Below the pieces are notes generated by a model. That model saw only the letters and a program-made list of their open reading frames with translations, was not told the DNA's origin and did no database searches. The position numbers and the translations under genes are program-made. Positions 1 to 8,727 of a stretch of DNA of 35,658 nucleotides are shown here, piece by piece. Within the stretch, counting starts at the first letter, position 1. Each line of letters opens with the position of its first letter. The DNA lies in NCBI GenBank assembly GCA_016200895.1, contig JACQDX010000103.1:1-35658 (forward strand), given 5' to 3'. Origin of the DNA: Burkholderiales bacterium (GTDB taxonomy: Bacteria; Pseudomonadota; Gammaproteobacteria; Burkholderiales; Burkholderiaceae_D).

Positions 1-123
1 TCCATTTTCTGTACAGCACAAACGGCGGCTACACATGGGAACTGCGAATGTCAAAACCAACGACAAAGTCAAAACCAGCATACGCGTATTACTATCGTAT
101 TAGCTAGCCTAGCCTTCAGTCCC

Positions 124-1614
124 TCACTCATCCTCACCATGCGTAGCCACCTTCTTCACCACCGCATACCGCGTCAAAGTCTGCTTGCGCGCCACATCAT
201 GCTCAACGAGTGGAAACGGATAATCCCTGCCTATCTTCACCCCAGCCTGTTCCAGCAACAGCGGTGCAGCCTTCCACGGCGCATGAATGCTGCGTTTGTC
301 CAGTTTCGCCAGTTGCGGCAGGTTGCGTTTGATGAACTTGCCTTCGGCGTCGAATTTTTCTGACTGAGTGATGGGGTTGAAGATGCGGAAGTAGGGTTGG
401 GCGTCGCAGCCAGAGGAGGATGCCCATTGCCAGCCGCCGTTGTTGGCGGAGAGGTCGAAGTCGTTCAGGTGTTCGGCGAAATAGGCTTCGCCGCGGCGCC
501 AGTCTATACCCAGGTCTTTGATGAGGAAGCAGGCGGTGACCATGCGCAGGCGGTTGTGCATGTAGCCGGTCTGGTTCAGTTGCAGCATGGCGGCATCGAC
601 CAGGGGGTAGCCGGTGCGGCCTTCGCACCAGGCGGCGAAATGGGCATCGGCTTGCGGGCCGGCTTCCCATTGTACGGCGTCATAATCTGGCTTAAAAGAA
701 CGGCTGGCGACATGCGGGTGGTGATGCAGTATCATGAAATAAAAATCGCGCCAGACCAGTTCAGACAACCAGATTTCTGCTCCGCGATTGGCAGAGATGC
801 GCATTTGCCGCACAGCTTCCTGTACTAGTTGCCGTATCGATATCGTGCCAAAACGCAGGTGGACTGACAGATAAGATGGCCCCTTGATCGCCGGAAAATC
901 GCGTGACTGTTCATACAGTTTCATGCGGCCGACAAAGTCTTCCAGTAAAACCTGTGCACCCGACATGCCAGCGGCGACGGGCATACGACGCTCAGTGGCT
1001 TGCGCAAAACCCATTTCTGCCAGCGTCGGTATAGTTTGCGCTGAGATGCTGTTTAGCTTGTGCGCATATTTTTCTATAGAGTAAGAGCGTGAATAAAAGT
1101 CGCTTCCTTCTGCATGGAATTTTTTCAGCCAGGCATTTTTGTAGGGCGTGAAAACAGAGAAGGGCGCATTCGCCAGCGACAAGACTTCTGACTTTTCAAA
1201 AATGACCTGGTCTTTAAAACTCAGAAATGCACAATTTCGTTTTGATAATTCTTGCCTGACGGATTCATCACGGGCCACAGCCTGTGGTTCGTAATCATGA
1301 TTGGTGAACACGGCATCCACACCAAGCTCGGCCACCAGTTGCGGTATGGCTGTTTCTACATGGGCATAGCGCACCAGCAAGCCACCGCCCATTTGCTGTA
1401 AGTCTTGATCCAGTTCAACAATACTTTCATGAATAAAGGCCAGCCGCCTGTCATTTTCTGGCAAATTGTCTAATATTGTTTTATCGAAGATGAAAGCGCA
1501 GTAGACCTCGTCACTTTGCCGCAGGGCTCGGTACAGCGCAGCATGATCAAAATTTCGCAGGTCGCGACGGAACCAGACCAGCGCACGAGGGAAATGGGCT
1601 TTATTTTCTTGCAT
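124..1614 (-). CDS. phrB: Deoxyribodipyrimidine photolyase (class I CPD photolyase)
   Basis: This flavoenzyme uses blue light to split cyclobutane pyrimidine dimers in DNA. The 496-residue protein has the usual family length. An N-terminal photolyase (antenna) domain opens with ALVWFRRDLR near residues 11-20. The C-terminal FAD-binding domain is clear: WLSELVWRDFY near residue 280, then GYPLVDAAM, HNRLRM, and the FAD/dimer-pocket block LSANNGGWQWASSSGCDAQP near residues 385-405. These are class I photolyase motifs rather than those of a cryptochrome without repair activity. The ATG at 1612-1614 puts the antenna domain at the usual distance. The gene stands alone, divergent from yqgE, with 84 bp between the two starts. 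Bases 1-123, downstream of it, hold no convincing gene or terminator. The family is very likely correct; the antenna chromophore cannot be told from sequence. Confidence 0.93.
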   Translation of the reverse strand: MQENKAHFPRALVWFRRDLRNFDHAALYRALRQSDEVYCAFIFDKTILDNLPENDRRLAFIHESIVELDQDLQQMGGGLLVRYAHVETAIPQLVAELGVDAVFTNHDYEPQAVARDESVRQELSKRNCAFLSFKDQVIFEKSEVLSLANAPFSVFTPYKNAWLKKFHAEGSDFYSRSYSIEKYAHKLNSISAQTIPTLAEMGFAQATERRMPVAAGMSGAQVLLEDFVGRMKLYEQSRDFPAIKGPSYLSVHLRFGTISIRQLVQEAVRQMRISANRGAEIWLSELVWRDFYFMILHHHPHVASRSFKPDYDAVQWEAGPQADAHFAAWCEGRTGYPLVDAAMLQLNQTGYMHNRLRMVTACFLIKDLGIDWRRGEAYFAEHLNDFDLSANNGGWQWASSSGCDAQPYFRIFNPITQSEKFDAEGKFIKRNLPQLAKLDKRSIHAPWKAAPLLLEQAGVKIGRDYPFPLVEHDVARKQTLTRYAVVKKVATHGEDE

Positions 1615-1698
1615 GATCTGTCTGATAGTGTGGTCAAAACGCAGTGTGGCACCTTAGCACACATCGAAAATGCACGCTAAAAATGCTAAAATGTGACC

Positions 1699-2379
1699 AT
1701 GGCGAAGCAAACAAAATCACTACATACCAATCTGCACGACGATGCAACACAGTCGGCCCCCATGACTTCCAGACATAAATTCCAGGTGAAAAGCGAAGAC
1801 GATAACAATTTGGAATTGAATTTAACCAATCATTTCCTGATTGCAATGCCATCCATGATGGACCCCGTCTTTGGCGGCACGGTGATTTATCTATGCGAAC
1901 ACAGCCCGCGCGGTGCCATGGGCATGGTCATTAACCGCCCCATAGAGTTGACCGTGGCTGGCCTGTTTGACCGCATAGACCTGAAGCTGGAAATTATTCC
2001 TGACTCTCATCCAATAGGCAAACGCCCCGTCATATTTGGCGGGCCGGTGCAAGATGATCGTGGGTTTGTCCTGCACACTCCGGTTGGTAAGTATTCATCT
2101 TCATTAAAAGTGACCGATGATATTGCCTTCACCACTTCACGCGATGTGCTGGAAGCCGTGGCAGCCGGTGACGGACCTGAGCAAGTCCTGATCAGCGTCG
2201 GTTATGCAGGCTGGGGCGCTGGACAACTGGAACAAGAGATACTGGCCAATGGCTGGCTGACAGTGGCTGCCGATGCACGCATCCTGTTCGATTTGCCACT
2301 GGAAGAACGTTTTGCCGCCGCCATCAAATTGCTGGGTATAGACCCGCTGATGCTGGCAGCCGAAGCGGGGCACGCCTGA
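1699..2379 (+). CDS. yqgE: YqgE/AlgH family protein (DUF179)
   Basis: The biochemical role of this widespread proteobacterial family is unsettled. The family core starts at NLTNHFLIAMPSMMDP and continues through GGTVIYLCEHSPRGAMGMVINRP, then FGGPVQDDRGFVLH and GYAGWGAGQLEQEI, the typical motif run. The protein carries about 40 polar residues ahead of the core, so the start is uncertain: ATG 1699 is chosen, with GTG 1693 and ATG 1762 as alternatives. An extended -10-like TGCTAAAAT (1684-1692) ends only six bases before 1699, so the message could be leaderless or start at a downstream codon. The stop overlaps the ruvX ATG by one base, the conserved yqgE-ruvX pairing. The product is probably cytoplasmic because no signal peptide is seen. 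Confidence 0.9.
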   Translation: MAKQTKSLHTNLHDDATQSAPMTSRHKFQVKSEDDNNLELNLTNHFLIAMPSMMDPVFGGTVIYLCEHSPRGAMGMVINRPIELTVAGLFDRIDLKLEIIPDSHPIGKRPVIFGGPVQDDRGFVLHTPVGKYSSSLKVTDDIAFTTSRDVLEAVAAGDGPEQVLISVGYAGWGAGQLEQEILANGWLTVAADARILFDLPLEERFAAAIKLLGIDPLMLAAEAGHA

Positions 2380-2774
2380 TGGCTGCAAGCGAAGGTACGG
2401 TACTCGCCTTTGATTTTGGTTTGAAACGCATAGGCGTTGCCGTTGGTAATACCTTTTTACGCCAGGCTGAAGCACTCGGTATCATCCATGCACCTACCAA
2501 TGACGGCAAATTTGCCGACATCACCAAGCTCATAGAACAATGGCAGCCCGTGCTGTGCGTAGTGGGTTTGCCCATGCATCCTGACGGTGCCGACAATGAA
2601 ATGACACAGCGCTGCAAGCGTTTTGCCAACCAGCTTAACGGCCGCTTCAATCTGCCTGCTGTGCTGGTCGATGAACGTTATTCTTCTGCCGTACTCAGCA
2701 GCTCGCGCGGTGAGTTCATCGACGACGATGCGGCTGCCCTCATTCTACAACAATATTTTGATGAAACGCCATGA
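2379..2774 (+). CDS. ruvX: Holliday junction resolvase-like protein RuvX (YqgF)
   Basis: This RNase H-fold nuclease family (YqgF) is linked to 16S rRNA 5-prime end maturation and to Holliday junction resolution. The 131-residue protein starts with VLAFDFGLKRIGVAVGN, which carries the first catalytic Asp. The middle has VVGLPMHPDG and the second acidic motif VDERYSS, and the C-terminus has the last acidic patch IDDDAAALILQQY. All three acidic positions of the family are present. It is translationally coupled on both sides: its ATG overlaps the yqgE stop by one base and its TGA overlaps the pyrR ATG in an ATGA junction. Confidence 0.92.
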   Translation: MAASEGTVLAFDFGLKRIGVAVGNTFLRQAEALGIIHAPTNDGKFADITKLIEQWQPVLCVVGLPMHPDGADNEMTQRCKRFANQLNGRFNLPAVLVDERYSSAVLSSSRGEFIDDDAAALILQQYFDETP

Positions 2775-3292
2775 CTACCACGATGACTAATGCTGCCACA
2801 CTTGATGCAGAAGCACTGTATCAGCAGCTACTGGAGCAAATCAGGCCACATGCGCTGGCACAAAACAAGCTGGCCATCGTTGGCATTTATTCAGGCGGTG
2901 CCTGGATAGCCGAGCGCCTGGTGCAAGACCTGGGCTTGTCGAGTAAAGCTGGCCTTATCGACGTATCCTTTTACCGCGATGACTATGCTGCCAAGGGCCT
3001 GCATGCCGAGGTCAAACCTACGCAAATTCCTTTCGATGTCGATGGCGCACAAATCATCCTGGTCGATGATGTGCTATACACAGGCCGCACCACCCGCGCC
3101 GCCATCAATGAGTTATTCGATTATGGCCGCCCGGCCCGCATCATGCTGGCTACGCTGGTAGACCGCGGTGGTCGCGAATTGCCGGTGGCTGCTGATTTTG
3201 TAGCTCATACCGCCTCATTTGAACCCGCCGTCTCTGTCAATCTGCAACGCGCAGATGATGGCACTTTCAGCATCTCTGTCGACCATGCATAA
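2771..3292 (+). CDS. pyrR: PyrR: pyrimidine operon regulator / uracil phosphoribosyltransferase-type protein
   Basis: PyrR is a type I phosphoribosyltransferase-fold protein. In Gram-positive bacteria it binds pyr mRNA and also makes UMP from uracil and PRPP. In proteobacteria the RNA-binding role is less certain. The 173-residue protein shows [13 protein letters not shown] near residues 38-50 and the PRPP-binding loop [10 protein letters not shown] at 98-107, both diagnostic. The start at 2771 is chosen because it forms an ATGA overlap with the ruvX stop; Met5 is an alternative. The 3-prime end overlaps pyrB by eight bases. No PyrR-type attenuator (anti-antiterminator hairpin plus terminator) is visible between these packed genes, so any regulatory role here would have to act elsewhere. 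Confidence 0.9.
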   Translation: MTTTMTNAATLDAEALYQQLLEQIRPHALAQNKLAIVGIYSGGAWIAERLVQDLGLSSKAGLIDVSFYRDDYAAKGLHAEVKPTQIPFDVDGAQIILVDDVLYTGRTTRAAINELFDYGRPARIMLATLVDRGGRELPVAADFVAHTASFEPAVSVNLQRADDGTFSISVDHA

Positions 3293-4256
3293 TCCCCAGC
3301 TCAATAAACACGGCGAACTCCAGCATTTGCTGACGATAGATGGCTTGCCGAAAGCCATCGTTAATCATATTCTCGATACCGCTTCTTCTTTCGTCAGCGT
3401 CAGCGACAGGGAAGTCAAAAAAGTGCCGCTCATGCGTGGCAAAAGCGTCTTCAATCTGTTCTTTGAAAACTCTACCCGCACGCGCACGACCTTTGAGATC
3501 GCCTCCAAGCGTTTGTCAGCAGACGTCATCAATCTCAATATCGCCGCTTCCAGTACCAGTAAAGGTGAATCCCTGCTCGACACCATCGACAATCTGGCGG
3601 CCATGCACGCAGACATGTTTGTCGTGCGTCATGCAACTTCAGGCGCGCCTTTCCTGATCGCCAAACATCTGAACGACACCAGGCAGCACCATGTACACGT
3701 GGTGAACGCCGGTGATGGCCGCCATGCTCATCCCACCCAGGGTTTGTTGGACATGTACACCATACGTCACTATAAAAAAGACTTCACCAACCTTACAGTG
3801 GCGATTGTCGGTGACGTCTTGCACAGCCGCGTGGCCCGTTCTGACATCCACGCGTTGACGACGCTGGGCGTACCGGAAGTACGCGTGATCGGCCCACGTA
3901 CCCTGTTGCCAGGCGGCCTGGATCAAATGGGTGTGCGGGTTTTCAACAACATGGATGAAGGCCTCAAAGGCGTCGATGTCATCATCATGCTGCGTTTGCA
4001 AAATGAACGCATGAGTGGTGCCCTGCTGCCTTCAGCACAAGAATATTTCAAGAGCTATGGCCTGACGCCAGAACGCCTGGCGCTGGCAAAACCAGATGCC
4101 ATTGTCATGCACCCCGGCCCCATGAACCGTGGTGTGGAAATTGATTCTGCCGTGGCCGATGGCCCGCAGGCAGTGATACTGCCACAAGTGACTTTTGGTA
4201 TCGCCGTGCGCATGGCTGTCATGAGCATCGTTGCAGGCAACAGCGGCGGGGTATGA
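3285..4256 (+). CDS. pyrB: Aspartate carbamoyltransferase catalytic subunit
   Basis: PyrB joins carbamoyl phosphate and aspartate, the first committed step of pyrimidine synthesis. Reading from ATG 3285 gives 323 residues. The carbamoyl-phosphate loop STRTRT is at residues 63-68, with the SxxKGES lysine at 94. HPTQGLLD lies near 149-156 and [11 protein letters not shown] at 276-286, so the active site is complete. An upstream in-frame ATG at 3219 would bury 22 unrelated residues inside pyrR; 3285 matches the family start ([20 protein letters not shown]). No pyrI gene follows. The next gene is an inactive dihydroorotase-like protein, the arrangement known for class A (Pseudomonas-type) ATCase, so the two probably form one complex. 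Confidence 0.95.
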   Translation: MHNPQLNKHGELQHLLTIDGLPKAIVNHILDTASSFVSVSDREVKKVPLMRGKSVFNLFFENSTRTRTTFEIASKRLSADVINLNIAASSTSKGESLLDTIDNLAAMHADMFVVRHATSGAPFLIAKHLNDTRQHHVHVVNAGDGRHAHPTQGLLDMYTIRHYKKDFTNLTVAIVGDVLHSRVARSDIHALTTLGVPEVRVIGPRTLLPGGLDQMGVRVFNNMDEGLKGVDVIIMLRLQNERMSGALLPSAQEYFKSYGLTPERLALAKPDAIVMHPGPMNRGVEIDSAVADGPQAVILPQVTFGIAVRMAVMSIVAGNSGGV

Positions 4257-4263
4257 GGAGAAT

Positions 4264-5550
4264 ATGAAGATACATATCAAAAATGGCCGTGTGATAGATC
4301 CGGCAAGTGCTATCGATGCAGTACAAGACGTGTTTATCGCTGCTGGCAAGATCGTCGCCATTGGTCAGGCACCTGTTGACTTTGTCGCCAATAAAACTGT
4401 TGATGCAACTGGCTTGATCGTCGCCCCTGGTCTGGTCGACCTGAGTGCCCGTCTGCGTGAACCTGGCTTTGAATACAAGGCCACGCTGGAATCTGAATTG
4501 CAAGCCGCCATGCGCGGCGGCGTCACGAGCCTGGTCTGCCCGCCGGATACTGATCCTGTGCTTGATGAATCAGGCCTGGTGGAAATGCTCAAGCAAAGAG
4601 CACGCATGCAAAACAAGGCCCACGTTTATCCACTGGGCGCGCTGACCGTCGGTTTGAAAGGCGAATCGCTGACTGAGATGGTTGAGCTGACCGCGGCAGG
4701 CTGCATCGGTTTCTCTCAGGCTGAAGAAACCATCGCCAATACCAATACCCTGCAAAGGGCGCTGGATTACGCTGCCACCTTTGGTTTCACCGTTTGGTTG
4801 CGTCCGCAAGATGCCTATATAGGCAAGGGCGGTGTCGCCCATAGCGGCCCACTGGCTTCACGCCTGGGTTTGTCTGGCGTGCCTGTCATGGCCGAGACGA
4901 TTGCCCTGCATACCCTGTTTGAACTCATGCGCACGACCGGTGCTAAAGTGCATTTGTGCCGCATCTCTTCTGCTGCCGGTCTGGAGCTGGTACGCAAGGC
5001 CAAGAAAGAAGGCTTGCCGTTGACCTGCGATGTCGGCGCCCACCATGTTCATCTGACGGACGCCGACATAGGTTACTTCGATTCCAACGCCCGCCTGACC
5101 CCGCCTTTGCGCAGCCAGCGTGACCGCGATGCCATTTCTGCGGCACTGAAAGACGGCACCATCGATGCGATCTGCTCAGACCATACACCGGTCGATGATG
5201 ATGAAAAACTGCTGCCCTTTGCCGAAGCGTCGCCAGGTGCCACTGGCCTGGAATTGTTGCTGTCACTGGCACTGAAATGGGCAGAAGACAGCCGTGGAGA
5301 AGTCAGCCTGACGCTGGCACTGTCCAGGATCAGCCAACATGCCGCCAGAGTGGCAGGCGTGCCCGGCGGCCAAATCGCCATTGGCCAGACTGCCGACATC
5401 TGCATCTTTGATCCTGCCACGCGCTGGAAGGTAGAAGCTAAAGCCCTCGCCAGCCAAGGCAAGCACACGCCTTTCCTGGGGTATGAATTGCCAGGTGTGG
5501 TCAAGGCGACGATAGTGTCAGGGCATATTGCATTTGATACATTGCATTAA
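4264..5550 (+). CDS. pyrX: Dihydroorotase-like protein PyrC-prime (PyrX), probably catalytically inactive
   Basis: This amidohydrolase-fold protein of 428 residues has overall dihydroorotase similarity: GLIVAPGLVDL, REPGFE, HHVHLTD, NARLTPPLRS, DGTIDAICSDHTP and the C-terminal ADICIFDP. The metal-binding motif, normally D-x-H-x-H-x-R, reads LVDLSARLREPG, so Ser61 and Arg63 replace the two histidines. The second His of the usual DHAPH motif is also absent (DHTPVDDD). Loss of these ligands makes dihydroorotase activity very unlikely. In Pseudomonas putida and relatives such a pseudo-dihydroorotase is a structural subunit needed to assemble the PyrB holoenzyme. ATG 4264 is chosen over 4231 because GAGGAG at 4255-4260 sits just before it and overlaps the pyrB stop. 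A true pyrC must lie elsewhere in the genome. Confidence 0.88.
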   Translation: MKIHIKNGRVIDPASAIDAVQDVFIAAGKIVAIGQAPVDFVANKTVDATGLIVAPGLVDLSARLREPGFEYKATLESELQAAMRGGVTSLVCPPDTDPVLDESGLVEMLKQRARMQNKAHVYPLGALTVGLKGESLTEMVELTAAGCIGFSQAEETIANTNTLQRALDYAATFGFTVWLRPQDAYIGKGGVAHSGPLASRLGLSGVPVMAETIALHTLFELMRTTGAKVHLCRISSAAGLELVRKAKKEGLPLTCDVGAHHVHLTDADIGYFDSNARLTPPLRSQRDRDAISAALKDGTIDAICSDHTPVDDDEKLLPFAEASPGATGLELLLSLALKWAEDSRGEVSLTLALSRISQHAARVAGVPGGQIAIGQTADICIFDPATRWKVEAKALASQGKHTPFLGYELPGVVKATIVSGHIAFDTLH

Positions 5551-5558
5551 CGTTGAAG

Positions 5559-5879
5559 ATGAAAAGTAATCAGCTTACCCGTGGTGAACAAAGACGCGTC
5601 ATGTATGTGGAAAACAAGAACGGCTTGATCGATGGCGTCGCTGCGCGCATAGGTTGGGTTGAGTTTTCCAAAACAGGAAGAACAGTTTACTACCGTGGCA
5701 AGTCCTTGCAGGCATGTACCGGAGGTGGAATTTCCGGTAATTTTATGGACGCCGATACCCGTGAAGAATATTGGGTTTCAGGTGTCAAAAAACGCGGTTC
5801 CAATGTGCATTCTGCAGTATCAGTGAGTGTCTTGATTGATGAAGATGCCGAAGAAGAAGTGGCAAGGTTGCGCGCCTGA
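5559..5879 (+). CDS. Small conserved protein of unknown function
   Basis: About 106 residues, with no signal peptide or membrane segment. It is soluble and probably beta-rich. Recognisable stretches are ARIGWVEFSKTGRTVYYRGK, GNFMDADTREEYWVSGVKKR, and an acidic tail EDAEEEVARLRA. I recall similar short proteins in other bacteria that are sometimes labelled, without support, as related to deoxyxylulose-phosphate synthase; nothing in this sequence supports that. It starts just after pyrX and is followed by a terminator, so it is probably the last gene of the yqgE-pyr transcription unit. ATG 5559 is chosen. TTG 5553 and ATG 5601 (MYVENKNG) are alternatives, and none has a strong ribosome-binding site. 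Confidence 0.7.
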   Translation: MKSNQLTRGEQRRVMYVENKNGLIDGVAARIGWVEFSKTGRTVYYRGKSLQACTGGGISGNFMDADTREEYWVSGVKKRGSNVHSAVSVSVLIDEDAEEEVARLRA

Positions 5880-5942
5880 AGCAGGCTGAGGTAGTGATCC
5901 AAACTGCTCAGTGAGAAATTCGTTTGATTGAGTGGGATGAGT

Positions 5943-5980
5943 GGGAGTATAGGCGGATATAGCCTTACTCCCGCTTTTGT
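5943..5980 (+). terminator. Intrinsic terminator after the yqgE-pyr cluster
   Basis: GGGAGTAtAGGC pairs with GCCTTACTCCC (11 pairs, one bulged T), closed by a seven-base loop GGATATA and followed by GCTTTTGTTT. It lies 63 bp past the small unknown gene and before plsC, so it separates the two units. Confidence 0.7.
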
Positions 5981-6037
5981 TTATTCAGCTTGGCTATTTT
6001 TAATTATTACTCTACGTGAGTATTTTTGTGAGTCAGT

Positions 6038-6772
6038 ATGATCGTTTGGCATTTTTTCCGGATATTTCTCCATCTCACGGCAGGTCTGCTTACTTGCGCC
6101 GTGATCTTTCCGTTTTACTCTGATGCGAGGCGTGACGAGTTGGTACGTCGCTGGTCGGTCAAATTGCTCGCCATCTGTACTGTGGATGTAGCTTTCAAGG
6201 ATAAAAGCGAGGGTATGGTGAATGCGTCGGCGATGATCGTCTCTAACCATGTGTCATGGCTGGATATTTTTGTCATCAATACTATGCACCCTTGTCATTT
6301 CGTTGCCAAGTCAGATATCCGCAATTGGCCTTTGCTGGGCTGGTTATGTGAAAAGGCGGGCACGATTTTTCTGGTACGCGGCAGGCAGCGTGATGTGCGC
6401 CGTATCTATGAAGGGCTGGTACATCAGATAGAAGCAGGCAAGCGCATCGCGTTTTTCCCTGAAGGTACGACTGCAGCACAAGGCAATTTGTTGTCTTTTC
6501 ACGCCAACCTGTTTGAAGCGGCAATAGAAGCGCATGTACCTGTGCAACCCTTTGTTGTGCGCTATCTTGATGCTCGGGGGCAGTTCCATTCTGCTGCCGA
6601 TTTTATTGGCGACATGACTTTTGCAGAGAGCATGCGCATCATCTTGCTGGCACCGCGAATGACGGCAGAACTGGTACGCCTGCCCGCTATTCCTACCGAA
6701 GGCGCACACCGCAGAGAAGTGGCGCAAGTGGCGCGTGCGGCGGTGATGAAAGAGCTGGGTTTAAGTGAGTAA
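6038..6772 (+). CDS. plsC: 1-acyl-sn-glycerol-3-phosphate acyltransferase (PlsC family)
   Basis: This membrane-bound acyltransferase makes phosphatidic acid from lysophosphatidic acid and an acyl donor. The 244-residue protein has one N-terminal hydrophobic segment (residues 1-27, with LHLTAGLLTCAVIFPFY). Motif I NHVSWLD follows, with catalytic His71 and Asp76. Motif III is FFPEGTT at 139-145, and VPVQPFVVRY is the usual motif IV region. Length and order match the PlsC family. Specificity for lysophosphatidic acid versus other acceptors (for example an ornithine-lipid OlsA-type role) cannot be read from the sequence. It has its own transcription unit after the 5943-5980 terminator and ends three bases before the apaH stop on the other strand. 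Confidence 0.87.
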   Translation: MIVWHFFRIFLHLTAGLLTCAVIFPFYSDARRDELVRRWSVKLLAICTVDVAFKDKSEGMVNASAMIVSNHVSWLDIFVINTMHPCHFVAKSDIRNWPLLGWLCEKAGTIFLVRGRQRDVRRIYEGLVHQIEAGKRIAFFPEGTTAAQGNLLSFHANLFEAAIEAHVPVQPFVVRYLDARGQFHSAADFIGDMTFAESMRIILLAPRMTAELVRLPAIPTEGAHRREVAQVARAAVMKELGLSE

Positions 6773-6775
6773 GGC

Positions 6776-7600
6776 TTAACCCGGTTTTTGCTGTTGCGGG
6801 CAATCTATCTGCACGACTTGCCTGTCTTCCAGCGTGACAGCAGTCAGCTTGCCGCCCCAGACGCAGCCGGTATCAAGGCTGATCAGATTGTCGCGCAAGA
6901 CCAGGCCCAAGGTGGACCAGTGGCCAAATACAACAGTGGTTTTTTCACTGGCACGTGGCAGGTCAAACCAGGGGGCAAAGCCTTCCGGTGCGCTGTCCAG
7001 TCCATCCTTGCTGTCAAAGTCCATGACTCCATCCGCACTACAAAAACGCATGCGTGTCAGTGCATTGATGATGCAGCGTAATCTGTCATAGTCTTGCAAA
7101 TCATCATGCCATTGTGCCGGGGTGTTGCCATACATATTGCGCAATAGATCTATCCAGTCTTTACTGCGTAGCCGTGTCTCCACTTCCTGCGCCAGCGTGA
7201 TGGTTTGCTTTGTTGACCAGTGCGGGAATATCCCTGCATGCACCAGCAAATGCTGATGCTGCAAAATCGCCATGGGCCTGTGCCGTAACCAGTCCAACAA
7301 TTCTTCACGGTCTGGTGCTTGCAGGATATCGTCGAGGGTATCGCTACGACTTGCTTTGCGTATGCCATTGGCAACCGCCAGTAAATGCAGGTCATGGTTG
7401 CCGAGCACGGATTCGGCCCGGCCAGCAATTTGCAAATCACGTATCAGGCGCAGGCTGGCCAGCGATTTGGGGCCGCGATTGACGAGGTCACCCGCAAACA
7501 AATACTGCGCATCCGGTTCGGTCTGCTCTATCTTGCTGAGCAGGCTTTGCAACTGGTCGGCACAGCCTTGTATATCACCGATAAAATAAGTTTTTGCCAT
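6776..7600 (-). CDS. apaH: Symmetrical bis(5-nucleosyl)-tetraphosphatase (diadenosine tetraphosphatase)
   Basis: ApaH cleaves Ap4A and other dinucleoside polyphosphates symmetrically; it also removes Np4 caps from RNA. It belongs to the PPP metallophosphoesterase family. The start chosen gives [13 protein letters not shown] and 274 residues, close to the E. coli length. Metal motifs are GDIQGC (residues 8-13), [19 protein letters not shown] and HAGIFP. The His-to-Gln change in GDxHG is common in this family and is not a defect. An ATG at 7606 and GTG codons at 7621 and 7618 are possible upstream starts. It follows hemH closely on the same strand, so it is probably the last gene of a nadK-recN-hemH-apaH direction group. 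Confidence 0.9.
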   Translation of the reverse strand: MAKTYFIGDIQGCADQLQSLLSKIEQTEPDAQYLFAGDLVNRGPKSLASLRLIRDLQIAGRAESVLGNHDLHLLAVANGIRKASRSDTLDDILQAPDREELLDWLRHRPMAILQHQHLLVHAGIFPHWSTKQTITLAQEVETRLRSKDWIDLLRNMYGNTPAQWHDDLQDYDRLRCIINALTRMRFCSADGVMDFDSKDGLDSAPEGFAPWFDLPRASEKTTVVFGHWSTLGLVLRDNLISLDTGCVWGGKLTAVTLEDRQVVQIDCPQQQKPG

Positions 7601-7607
7601 TGCCATC

Positions 7608-8714
7608 TCAGGGTTCACCACCCATGCGTTTGGCTTCTGCGCGGCTGATCAGGGCTTGCTGTTTTTGCTGTTCACGCACGCTGGCAGTAATCATGGTTGG
7701 CCAGCCTATCAAATGCTGTTCTGCAATTTCAGCCAGGCCACGCAGCCATGCCGGTGACTCATTCAGGCAGGGGATGTAGTTGAATTCCTTGCCTCCTGCT
7801 TTGAGGAAATCGGTCTTTACTTCCATGGCGATTTCTTCCAGGGTTTCCAGACAGTCTGCGATAAAGCCGGGGCAAATCACATCGACCCGTTTGACACCTT
7901 CTTTGGCGAGTTTTGCTACCGTTGGCGCAGTGTAAGGTTGTAGCCATTCTGCACGGCCCAGACGAGACTGGAAGGTGACCACATAATCATCCTTGCCCAG
8001 CCCAAGCTTCTCCGCCAACAGGCGGGCGGTTTTATAGCATTCACAATGGTAGGCATCGCCGCGCAATAAAAAAGCCTTGGGCAAACCATGGAAACTCATC
8101 ACCAGTTTGTCAGGGCGGCCATGGCTTTGCCAGTGATCCATGACCGATACGCGCAGCGCCTGTATATAACCATCATGGTCATGATAATTCTTGACGAAGC
8201 GCAGCTCAGGCACGTTCCTGACTTGCTGGTAATGCTGGGTCACGGCGTCAAAATTGGATGCCGTCGTGGTGGCAGAATATTGCGGGTAAGCGGGCAATAT
8301 CAGTATGCGTTCGCAACCGTCTGTTTTGAGTTTTTGCAAGACATCGGGTATCGAAGGTGAGCCGTACCGCATGGCATAGGCAACTTGCACTTCATGCCCG
8401 CGTTCACCCAAATAACCTTTCAGCAAGGCTGCCTGTTTTTGCGTATGGATTTTTAGTGGTGAGCCATCCCTGGTCCAGATAGACGCATATTTTTTTGCTG
8501 ACTGACCAGAACGAAAGGGCAGGATAATCCCATGCAAGAGCAGCCACCAGACTGGGCGCGGCACTTCAACCACGCGTCTGTCCCATAAAAATTGTTTGAG
8601 ATAGCGGCGCACGGCTGAAGTTGTCGGTGCATCAGGTGTACCGAGGTTGATCAGCACCACGGCTGTCTTGGCGATTTTGCCGTGTGAATATTCAGGTTCT
8701 TTTAGGAAGCGCAT
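7608..8714 (-). CDS. hemH: Ferrochelatase
   Basis: HemH inserts Fe2+ into protoporphyrin IX, the last step of protoheme synthesis. The 368-residue protein shows [12 protein letters not shown] near the N-terminus and the ferrochelatase signature VMSFHGLP near residue 205, with the metal-handling His. [32 protein letters not shown] and [16 protein letters not shown] near 285 follow; the last carries the second active-site region. It lies 13 bp after the recN stop and ends just before apaH. A second heme-pathway candidate, hemJ, lies at 22639 in the same window. Membrane association is expected from the family, but no transmembrane helix is evident. Confidence 0.95.
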   Translation of the reverse strand: MRFLKEPEYSHGKIAKTAVVLINLGTPDAPTTSAVRRYLKQFLWDRRVVEVPRPVWWLLLHGIILPFRSGQSAKKYASIWTRDGSPLKIHTQKQAALLKGYLGERGHEVQVAYAMRYGSPSIPDVLQKLKTDGCERILILPAYPQYSATTTASNFDAVTQHYQQVRNVPELRFVKNYHDHDGYIQALRVSVMDHWQSHGRPDKLVMSFHGLPKAFLLRGDAYHCECYKTARLLAEKLGLGKDDYVVTFQSRLGRAEWLQPYTAPTVAKLAKEGVKRVDVICPGFIADCLETLEEIAMEVKTDFLKAGGKEFNYIPCLNESPAWLRGLAEIAEQHLIGWPTMITASVREQQKQQALISRAEAKRMGGEP

Positions 8715-8727
8715 GATGTTTTTTTTC

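Noticed and set aside
1..123. Direct repeat GTCAAAACCA (50 and 68) and small palindromes at the window start
   Set aside because: Too little sequence to interpret; no gene or terminator supported.
203..670. 155-codon frame overlapping the photolyase gene on the same strand
   Set aside because: It is an Arg-, Pro- and His-rich out-of-frame reading inside phrB.
7568..7600. Defective ApaH because GDxHG reads GDIQG
   Set aside because: Gln at this place is common among intact ApaH proteins, and the other metal motifs are present.
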